Below, piece after piece: positions 1 through 5,496 of a stretch of 5,496 nt of DNA. The notes under the pieces are model-generated. The model was not told where the DNA came from and did no database searches. It worked only from the letters and a program-made list of their open reading frames with translations. Position numbers and translations under genes: made by a program. Within the stretch, counting starts at the first letter, position 1. Each line of letters starts with the position of its first letter. The stretch spans positions 1 through 5,496 of the forward strand of contig JAMNXX010000111.1 in the NCBI GenBank assembly GCA_023623095.1, written 5' to 3'. This DNA comes from Bacillota bacterium. GTDB taxonomy: Bacteria > Bacillota > Clostridia > Peptostreptococcales > Thermotaleaceae.

Positions 1-38
1 AATAGCCTCTTTACGTCTACGTAAAGAGGCTATTTTAT
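1..38 (+). terminator. Intrinsic terminator, probable attenuator of the rplJ (L10) leader
   Basis: Positions 1-15 and 20-34 are perfectly complementary, giving a 15-bp stem with a TCTA loop (16-19). The run TTTT (33-36) and further T-rich sequence follow, so this reads as a Rho-independent terminator on the + strand. It stands 83 bases before the rplJ start codon. In low-GC Gram-positives the rplJ-rplL leader (Rfam L10 leader) ends in such a terminator, and L10-L12 binding upstream is thought to control read-through. That role here is inference, because the L10-binding part lies outside the window. The alternative is a plain terminator for an upstream gene, usually rplA. The hairpin itself is certain; the attenuator role is likely. 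Confidence 0.8.
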
Positions 39-45
39 TAAATGT

Positions 46-63
46 CCGCAGGGTGGCCTGTGG
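46..63 (+). other. Small hairpin between attenuator and rplJ ribosome binding site
   Basis: CCGCAGG (46-52) pairs with CCTGTGG (57-63) around a GTGG loop, giving seven pairs of which one is G-U. No T-run follows, so it is not a terminator. It lies in the part of the leader transcribed only after read-through of the 1-38 terminator. It may be a structural part of the leader or have no role; only the pairing is seen. Confidence 0.4.
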
Positions 64-120
64 CAAAATGATAGGATGAATTCATAGAAACAGAGTTGAA
101 AGAGGAGGTGGCAACCAAAT

Positions 121-621
121 ATGTCAAGCTTGGAATTAAAAAAGCAAATCGTAGCGGAAATCCAAGAAAAGTTTTCGAAGGCACAGGCAGCAGTTATAGT
201 TGAATATTTGGGATTGACAGTTGAGCAAGCAAATGAGATGAGGAAAAAGTTAAAAGAAGCAGGCGTCGAGTATAAAGTATATAAAAATACATTGATGCGG
301 CTGGCTGCAAAAGAAACAGCATTTGAACCGCTGTTAAAAGACTTAACAGGGCCAAATGCGATCGCTTTTGGGTATGAGGATCCAGTTTTGCCCGCGAAGA
401 TTTTGAATGATTTTTCAAAGCAATTTAAGAAGCTTTCATTAAAAGCGGGAGTGATAGAGGGAGAATATTGCGATCAAGATAAGCTTAAGGCTATCGCTGA
501 GATCCCCACAAGAGAAGAGTTGCTTGCGAAATTCCTCGGAAGCATTCAATCCCCATTATCCAAATTTGCTTATGTAGTTCAAGCAATTGCAGATCAAAAA
601 GAACAAAATGCAGAGGCATAA
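121..621 (+). CDS. rplJ: 50S ribosomal protein L10 (uL10), base of the ribosomal stalk
   Basis: L10 anchors the L12 dimers to 23S rRNA near the L11 site, forming the stalk that recruits and activates elongation, initiation and release GTPases. The protein is 166 residues, the usual length in Firmicutes. Family signatures are visible: the N-terminal rRNA-binding domain with KVYKNTLMRLA (52-62) and LTGPNAIAF (75-83), then IPTREELLAKFLGSIQSP (128-145). The C-terminal helix after that is where L12 dimers dock; its ordinary length suggests two dimers rather than the three of some thermophiles (inference). The ATG start is set by a strong AGGAGGTG site at 103-110, with ten bases between. rplL follows after 35 bases, and the two are surely cotranscribed. 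L10 with L12 probably represses its own leader, whose end is visible upstream. Identification is very secure. Confidence 0.98.
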   Translation: MSSLELKKQIVAEIQEKFSKAQAAVIVEYLGLTVEQANEMRKKLKEAGVEYKVYKNTLMRLAAKETAFEPLLKDLTGPNAIAFGYEDPVLPAKILNDFSKQFKKLSLKAGVIEGEYCDQDKLKAIAEIPTREELLAKFLGSIQSPLSKFAYVVQAIADQKEQNAEA

Positions 622-656
622 TTCTTCAATGCAAAAATTTCGGAGGTGTATAAAAA

Positions 657-1031
657 ATGACAAAAGATCAAATTATTGAAGCAATAAAAAATATGAGCGT
701 ATTAGAATTAAATGAACTGGTAAAAGCATGCGAGGAAGAATTTGGCGTATCCGCTGCAGCACCGGTTGCAATGGTTGGCGCAGCAGCACCGGGTGCAGGG
801 GCGCCTGCAGCAGAAGAAAAATCAGAGTTTGATGTTGTTCTTGCTAGTGCAGGAGCGCAAAAAATTAAAGTTATCAAAGTAGTAAGAGAGATTACAGGAT
901 TGGGACTAAAAGAAGCAAAAGAATTAGTAGACAATGCTCCAAAAGCAGTAAAAGAAGGTATCGCAAAAGAAGAGGCAGAAGAAATCAAAGCAAAATTAGA
1001 AGAAGTTGGGGCAAGCGTCGAATTAAAATAA
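657..1031 (+). CDS. rplL: 50S ribosomal protein L7/L12 (bL12), stalk GTPase-factor binder
   Basis: L12 is the multi-copy stalk protein. Its N-terminal domain dimerises and docks on L10, and its mobile C-terminal domain contacts EF-G, EF-Tu, IF2 and RF3 and stimulates GTP hydrolysis. All three parts are clear: N-terminal helices (about 1-31, including [20 protein letters not shown]), an Ala/Gly/Pro-rich flexible hinge (about 33-53), and the C-terminal domain (about 56-124). The factor-binding surface falls around [20 protein letters not shown] (71-90). At 124 residues it is typical in length. The start is fixed by GGAGGTG at 642-648, eight bases before the ATG. This separate strong site after rplJ is expected, since L12 is needed in several copies per L10. 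A strong terminator follows 14 bases past the stop. The call is very secure. Confidence 0.98.
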   Translation: MTKDQIIEAIKNMSVLELNELVKACEEEFGVSAAAPVAMVGAAAPGAGAPAAEEKSEFDVVLASAGAQKIKVIKVVREITGLGLKEAKELVDNAPKAVKEGIAKEEAEEIKAKLEEVGASVELK

Positions 1032-1045
1032 TCTTCCGGACGCAA

Positions 1046-1083
1046 AAAAATGGCACCCTGGATTTTTACAGGGTGCCATTTTT
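1046..1083 (+). terminator. Strong intrinsic terminator after rplL
   Basis: AAAAATGGCACCCTG (1046-1060) is perfectly complementary to 1069-1083, with an 8-base loop; the stem ends in TTTTT (1079-1083). This is a textbook Rho-independent terminator. It sits just after the rplL stop and ahead of a separate promoter for rpoB, so it should end most stalk-gene transcripts. In E. coli a partial terminator between rplL and rpoB lets a fraction of polymerases through to rpoBC. Whether this one is partial cannot be told from sequence. The A-run on its 5' side could also let it act on the opposite strand, but no opposing gene is visible. Confidence 0.93.
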
Positions 1084-1132
1084 GTATAAAAACGTATACG
1101 CATATGGACTATTATAACACAAAAAACACAGC

Positions 1133-1161
1133 TTGACAATACATATCCCTTATGATATCAT
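1133..1161 (+). promoter_or_regulatory. Predicted sigma-A promoter for rpoBC
   Basis: A consensus -35 box TTGACA (1133-1138) is followed after exactly 17 bases by TATCAT (1156-1161), a 5-of-6 match to the -10 box. TG at 1153-1154 gives an extended -10 (TGn). The A/T-rich stretch around 1108-1128 falls where an UP element would lie. Transcription would begin near 1168, leaving an untranslated leader of about 238 bases before rpoB. It lies 50 bases beyond the rplL terminator, the logical place for a separate rpoBC promoter. The match is strong, but activity is inferred. Confidence 0.82.
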
Positions 1162-1167
1162 TATATA

Positions 1168-1405
1168 TTGCCACATGACCAAAAGGGAAACAAGTAAGTA
1201 TAAAAAATGATTCAATTGCCCATAATATAATGCATGTGTAAAATGATCGTGATATTTTATTTTTAACTATTTTGAATGGGTCGAAAGCTTATCCAGTGCA
1301 GGTAATTTGCGGATTTCGTACGGCAAAGATGATAGCAAACAAAAATATTGTTTGCTACATTATATTTTACAAAAGTTCTGAGATTATTACAAGGGGTGAA
1401 AATTT
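1168..1405 (+). promoter_or_regulatory. rpoB untranslated leader, no gene seen
   Basis: This AT-rich stretch runs from the predicted transcription start to the rpoB ATG. I find no credible gene: the few ATG-led frames (for example 1175-1210, 11 codons) lack ribosome binding sites. Contents include a weak A/T-only hairpin (TAAAAT 1239-1244 with ATTTTA 1254-1259) followed by TTTTT, a possible TGGGT/ATCCA pairing (1277-1281 with 1291-1295), the 10-bp hairpin at 1333-1357, and the rpoB ribosome binding site AAGGGGTGA at 1391-1399. In Bacillus subtilis a methyltransferase gene (ybxB) lies between rplL and rpoB; it is absent here. I do not recognise a known riboswitch or protein-binding leader. A regulatory role is possible but unproven. 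Confidence 0.5.
1333..1357 (+). other. Ten-bp hairpin in the rpoB leader, possible weak attenuator
   Basis: TAGCAAACAA (1333-1342) pairs perfectly with TTGTTTGCTA (1348-1357) around a 5-base loop. CATTATATTTT follows, a broken T-rich run starting three bases after the stem, so it is at best a weak terminator. It ends 33 bases before the rpoB ribosome binding site and does not cover it. Nearby TTTGC (1306-1310) and GCAAA (1323-1327) could form competing pairings with its arms. The hairpin is seen; its function is unknown. Confidence 0.5.
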
Positions 1406-4400
1406 ATGCCACATCCTATCCAAGTTGGTAAAAAAACAAGAATAAGCTATGCGAGTATCGAAGAAGTATTGCAAATGCCAAATCTGATTCAGATTCAGCG
1501 TGAATCTTATGAATGGTTTCTGAAAGAAGGATTGCGAGAAGTTTTTGAAGATATTTCACCGATTCAAGACTATACTGGCAATCTTATTCTTGAATTTATA
1601 GATTATTCCCTTGACGGAGAACCGAAGTATGATGTTGAAGAATGCAAAGAGAGAGATGTTACATATGCGGCGCCGCTGAAAGTAAAAGTCCGCTTAATCA
1701 ATAAAGAAACAGGAGAAGTAAAGGAACAGGAAGTATTCATGGGGGATTTTCCATTGATGACGGATAAGGGAACATTTATCATCAATGGTGCGGAAAGGGT
1801 TATTGTAACGCAACTGGTTCGCTCCCCCGGCCCTTATTACGCTGCTGAAATCGACAAGACAGGAAAGAAATTATTTTCTACCACAATTATTCCGAATCGC
1901 GGTGCTTGGTTAGAATACGAGACTGATCCGAATTCTGTTATATATGTACGAATCGATCGCACGAGGAAACAGCCGATTACAGTATTGCTTAGAGCTTTGG
2001 GGTTTGGAATGAATGCGCAAATCACTCAGCTTTTGGGCGAGGATGAACGTTTGCTGCATACACTGGACAAAGACAATACCAATTCCCAAGAAGAAGGGCT
2101 TCTGGAAATCTATAAAAAGCTCAGGCCCGGTGAACCGCCGACAGTTGAAAGCGCAAAATCTCTTTTGGATTCTTTATTTTTTGATCCCAAGAGATATGAT
2201 TTAGCGCGGGTGGGACGTTATAAATATAATAAAAAACTGGGGGTTGCCAATCGAATACGTGGCAGAAGAGCGGCGGAGAATATTTTACATCCGGAAACCG
2301 GAGAGCTTTTTGTTGAAATAGGGCAGCGAATCGATCGGGAAATGGCGCTCGCAATAGAAAATGCAGGGATCAAAGAAGTGTATGTACTGGATGATGAAGA
2401 AAATGTTGTGAAAGTAGTTGGGAATCATTTTGTAGATATTCGTCAGCATATTCCTTTTAATATAGAAAATTTAAATATTCCGCAGAAGGTACATTATCCT
2501 GTCCTAAAAGAAATATTAGATACATATAAGGACGAGCATGACATTTGCGAGGCTTTGAAGGAAAGAAGAAAAGAATTGTCTCCTAAACATATTATTGTCG
2601 ATGATATTGTTGCTTCGATCAGCTATATCCTGAATTTGGCACATGGGATTGGGGACGTAGACGATATCGATCATTTAGGGAACAGAAGATTGCGCTCTGT
2701 TGGAGAACTGCTCCAAAATCAATTCAGAATTGGCCTCTCCAGAATGGAAAGAGTCGTAAAAGAGCGGATGACCATACAGGATGTGGATGTCATCACTCCT
2801 CAAGCATTGATCAATATCCGGCCCGTGGCAGCTGCAATAAAAGAATTTTTTGGAAGCAGCCAGCTGTCTCAATTTATGGATCAAACAAATCCACTGGCTG
2901 AATTAACCCATAAAAGAAGACTGTCTGCATTGGGACCGGGAGGGCTTTCAAGAGAAAGGGCAGGGTTTGAGGTGCGAGATGTCCATCATTCTCACTATGG
3001 ACGTATTTGCCCGATTGAAACACCGGAGGGTCCCAATATTGGGTTGATCGGTTCTTTAACGACTTATGCAAGAATCAATGAATATGGATTTATTGAAGCC
3101 CCATATCGAAAAGTCGATAAAAAAAGGGGAATCGTTACCAATACGATCGAATATTTGACGGCAGATGAGGAAGATACGGTTGTGATTGCGCAAGCAAATG
3201 AACCGTTGGATGAAGAAGGAAGATTTGTCAATCGCAGGGTTACTGCGAGGGCAAGAAATGGGGTAATTGATGTTGTGCCCCGGGATGAAGTCGACTATAT
3301 GGACGTTTCACCCAAACAGGTCGTTTCGGTAGCGACGGCGATGATTCCGTTTTTGGAAAATGACGATGCGAACCGTGCATTGATGGGTTCAAATATGCAG
3401 CGTCAGGCTGTTCCGCTGATTCGAACGGAAGCCCCGATTATCGGAACGGGGATGGAATATATATCCGCAAAAGATTCAGGCGTTGTTGTATTGGCAAAGA
3501 ATTCAGGGGTCGTTGAAAGAGTTACCGCAGATGAGATTGTCATTAGAAGAGATTCGGATGGAGGAAAAGATCGATACAGACTTTTGAAATTCAAACGATC
3601 CAATCAAGGAACCTGCATCAATCAAAGACCGATTGTCAATAAGTACGACCGTGTTGAGGAAGGAGAAGTTATTGCAGATGGGCCTTCTACGGATCATGGG
3701 GAAATTGCTTTAGGAAAAAACCTTTTAGTAGGGTTTATGACATGGGAAGGCTATAATTTTGAGGACGCGATATTATTGAATGAGCGCCTCGTCATGGAAG
3801 ATGCGCTCACATCCATCCATATAGAGGAATATGAATCGGAGGCAAGGGATACGAAATTAGGTCCTGAAGAAATAACGCGCGATATCCCGAACGTAGGGGA
3901 AGAAGCTTTAAAGGATTTAGATGAACGAGGAATTATTCGGATTGGAGCAGAAGTAAATTCCGGAGATATTTTGGTGGGTAAGGTTACGCCAAAGGGAGAA
4001 ACAGAGCTGACTGCAGAGGAACGATTGCTGCGAGCGATATTCGGCGAAAAGGCAAGAGAAGTTCGGGATACATCCCTTCGTGTTCCCCATGGAGAATCCG
4101 GGATTATTGTTGATGTAAAAGTATTTACTCGAGAGAATGGAGATGAATTGCCTCCAGGCGTTAATGTACTCGTAAGGTGTTATATTGCTAAAAAACGCAA
4201 GATCAGCGTTGGAGATAAAATGGCAGGAAGGCATGGGAACAAAGGGGTTATCTCGCGAATACTGCCCGAAGAGGATATGCCTTTTATGGAAGACGGAACG
4301 CCGCTAGAAGTTGTTTTGAACCCGCTTGGTGTTCCTTCACGTATGAATATCGGACAGGTGCTGGAAGTTCACTTGGGGCTTGCAGCAAAGAAAAAAGGGT

Positions 4401-5161
4401 GGCTTGTAGCCACACCGGTATTTGATGGTGCGAACGAATATGATATCATGGAAGCTCTGAAAGATGCAGGATATCCTGAAAACGGCAAGTTGACGCTTTA
4501 TGATGGAAGGACAGGTATGCCCTTCGACAACGATGTTACGGTTGGCTATATGTATATGTTGAAGCTGCACCATCTTGTAGACGACAAGATTCATGCAAGA
4601 AGTACAGGACCTTATTCTTTGGTGACCCAACAGCCGCTGGGCGGGAAGGCACAATTTGGCGGTCAACGATTTGGAGAAATGGAAGTTTGGGCATTAGAAG
4701 CGTATGGAGCTGCCCATACCCTTCAAGAAATCCTCACAGTAAAGTCAGACGATGTGGTGGGGAGAGTCCGAACCTATGAGGCGATTGTTAAGGGAGAAAA
4801 TATACCGGAGCCTGGCGTGCCTGAATCGTTTAAGGTATTGATCAAGGAATTGCAAAGCTTGGCATTAGATGTGAAGGTGCTTACGGAAAAAGACGAAGAG
4901 GTAGAAATCAAAGAATCAATTGATGATGAGTCTATAGGAGAGCTAGATGCCATCCTTGACGGGGAAGACTATTTGCCAAAGGCGAAAGATGTTTCTGAAG
5001 ACGATGAAGAAACGGATAAAGAAACAGACGAAGAAACGGACGATGAAACCGTTGAGCTGGATGAAAATTATGAAGAGGAAGAGTATATTCATATCGATGA
5101 AGATCTAGAACAAGAGATTGAGAATTTTGAAGATATTGATGAGTATGAGGAGGATTTTTAA
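1406..5161 (+). CDS. rpoB: DNA-directed RNA polymerase subunit beta
   Basis: Beta is one of the two catalytic subunits of RNA polymerase. It is complete at 1251 residues, against 1193 in Bacillus subtilis, and most of the excess is a C-terminal acidic tail. The start [16 protein letters not shown] is family-typical and follows AAGGGGTGA (1391-1399) by six bases. Landmarks in order: protrusion and lobe with RSPG (139-142); [10 protein letters not shown] (419-428); the rifampicin cluster (482-511) with the residues found in sensitive enzymes (Q489, D492, H502, S507); [18 protein letters not shown] (527-544); FED with acidic E786/D787 near the active site; the flap; [12 protein letters not shown] (936-947) with substrate-contacting K938 and K946; and [15 protein letters not shown] (1079-1093), which contacts beta'. 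The conserved part ends near residue 1170. Residues 1171-1251 are a low-complexity Asp/Glu tail. P143 replaces the valine common after RSPG. No frameshift is seen, and rpoC follows after 56 bases. Confidence 0.99.
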   Translation: MPHPIQVGKKTRISYASIEEVLQMPNLIQIQRESYEWFLKEGLREVFEDISPIQDYTGNLILEFIDYSLDGEPKYDVEECKERDVTYAAPLKVKVRLINKETGEVKEQEVFMGDFPLMTDKGTFIINGAERVIVTQLVRSPGPYYAAEIDKTGKKLFSTTIIPNRGAWLEYETDPNSVIYVRIDRTRKQPITVLLRALGFGMNAQITQLLGEDERLLHTLDKDNTNSQEEGLLEIYKKLRPGEPPTVESAKSLLDSLFFDPKRYDLARVGRYKYNKKLGVANRIRGRRAAENILHPETGELFVEIGQRIDREMALAIENAGIKEVYVLDDEENVVKVVGNHFVDIRQHIPFNIENLNIPQKVHYPVLKEILDTYKDEHDICEALKERRKELSPKHIIVDDIVASISYILNLAHGIGDVDDIDHLGNRRLRSVGELLQNQFRIGLSRMERVVKERMTIQDVDVITPQALINIRPVAAAIKEFFGSSQLSQFMDQTNPLAELTHKRRLSALGPGGLSRERAGFEVRDVHHSHYGRICPIETPEGPNIGLIGSLTTYARINEYGFIEAPYRKVDKKRGIVTNTIEYLTADEEDTVVIAQANEPLDEEGRFVNRRVTARARNGVIDVVPRDEVDYMDVSPKQVVSVATAMIPFLENDDANRALMGSNMQRQAVPLIRTEAPIIGTGMEYISAKDSGVVVLAKNSGVVERVTADEIVIRRDSDGGKDRYRLLKFKRSNQGTCINQRPIVNKYDRVEEGEVIADGPSTDHGEIALGKNLLVGFMTWEGYNFEDAILLNERLVMEDALTSIHIEEYESEARDTKLGPEEITRDIPNVGEEALKDLDERGIIRIGAEVNSGDILVGKVTPKGETELTAEERLLRAIFGEKAREVRDTSLRVPHGESGIIVDVKVFTRENGDELPPGVNVLVRCYIAKKRKISVGDKMAGRHGNKGVISRILPEEDMPFMEDGTPLEVVLNPLGVPSRMNIGQVLEVHLGLAAKKKGWLVATPVFDGANEYDIMEALKDAGYPENGKLTLYDGRTGMPFDNDVTVGYMYMLKLHHLVDDKIHARSTGPYSLVTQQPLGGKAQFGGQRFGEMEVWALEAYGAAHTLQEILTVKSDDVVGRVRTYEAIVKGENIPEPGVPESFKVLIKELQSLALDVKVLTEKDEEVEIKESIDDESIGELDAILDGEDYLPKAKDVSEDDEETDKETDEETDDETVELDENYEEEEYIHIDEDLEQEIENFEDIDEYEEDF
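5003..5050 (+). repeat. Four-copy 12-base tandem repeat inside the rpoB acidic tail
   Basis: Four adjacent in-frame 12-base units (5003-5014, 5015-5026, 5027-5038, 5039-5050) encode D-x-E-T four times (residues 1200-1215: [16 protein letters not shown]). Units one and three differ at a single base; other neighbours differ at two or more. The unit is a multiple of three, so gain or loss of copies would keep the frame. It looks like a product of slippage or local duplication in an unconstrained tail. Confidence 0.85.
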
Positions 5162-5172
5162 CTTTTCCTCCT
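5148..5172 (+). other. Hairpin straddling the rpoB stop codon
   Basis: AGGAGGA (5148-5154), within the last rpoB codons, pairs perfectly with TCCTCCT (5166-5172) just past the TAA, leaving an 11-base loop that holds the stop codon. No T-run follows the 3' arm, so it is not a terminator, in keeping with rpoC continuing the operon. The 5' arm is a perfect Shine-Dalgarno sequence with no start codon at a useful distance. The hairpin may simply hide it from ribosomes, or mark a processing site between rpoB and rpoC (inference). Confidence 0.45.
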
Positions 5173-5202
5173 ATCTGCTTCTTTTCATCTACACCATAAT
5201 GA

Positions 5203-5496
<294 letters not shown>

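Noticed and set aside
1093..1100. CGTATACG palindrome as an operator
   Set aside because: Only eight bases, single copy, and 33 bases upstream of the -35 box. Nothing ties it to a known regulator.
1175..1210. Possible 11-codon leader peptide (MTKRETSKYKK) just after the predicted rpoB transcription start
   Set aside because: No ribosome binding site, only about seven bases from the predicted transcription start, and no run of codons that would suggest attenuation. AT-rich DNA gives such frames by chance.
1226..1231. Perfect TATAAT as a second rpoB promoter
   Set aside because: No acceptable -35 box lies 16-18 bases upstream (the position reads AAAAAT) and there is no TGn extension. It is likely chance in AT-rich sequence.
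1329..1445. 38-codon frame from ATG 1329 overlapping the rpoB start
   Set aside because: No ribosome binding site precedes it, its first part covers the hairpin, and it runs out of frame into rpoB without any recognisable protein character.
2849..2944. Rifampicin-resistance changes in the main rpoB cluster
   Set aside because: Q489, D492, H502, S507 and L509 are the residues of sensitive enzymes. T494 and A498 differ from E. coli but are normal in Firmicutes.
3917..4666. Reverse-strand open frames of about 105 and 109 codons within rpoB
   Set aside because: They lie opposite highly conserved rpoB codons, lack ribosome binding sites and do not resemble proteins. They are shadows of the coding strand.

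Overview
The window is a stretch of the bacterial ribosomal-protein/RNA-polymerase cluster, all on the + strand: rplJ (uL10), rplL (bL12), rpoB (complete beta subunit) and the first 93 codons of rpoC (beta'). The low-GC, A/G-rich coding strand, strong AGGAGGTG-type ribosome binding sites, the 166-residue L10, and beta and beta' N-termini of the clostridial kind ([10 protein letters not shown]; a C60/C62/C75/C78 zinc site in beta') point to a Gram-positive member of the Clostridia. I cannot name a genus from sequence reading alone.

Region by region: positions 1-120 are the 3' end of the rplJ leader. They begin with a perfect 15-bp hairpin plus T-run, which fits the terminator that closes the L10 autoregulatory leader of low-GC Gram-positives; the L10-binding part would lie upstream of the window. 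rplJ and rplL follow 35 bases apart, each with its own strong ribosome binding site. A strong intrinsic terminator follows rplL. The 374 bases between rplL and rpoB hold no convincing gene. They contain a near-consensus extended -10 promoter (TTGACA, 17 bases, TATCAT), then about 240 bases of AT-rich leader with a 10-bp hairpin, then the rpoB ribosome binding site. RpoB carries all the active-site motifs I looked for and a very acidic C-terminal tail of about 80 residues that includes a four-copy 12-base tandem repeat. rpoC starts 56 bases after the rpoB stop, at a TTG codon that can fold into a small hairpin with its own ribosome binding site.

Together, L10 and L12 form the ribosomal stalk that recruits translation GTPases, while RpoB and RpoC form the catalytic core of RNA polymerase. 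The terminator-promoter pair between the two gene pairs suggests that here the polymerase genes are transcribed largely apart from the stalk genes. I see no mobile element, CRISPR array, tRNA, rRNA or new gene system. This is a conserved housekeeping locus, and the points of interest are regulatory details and the beta tail.
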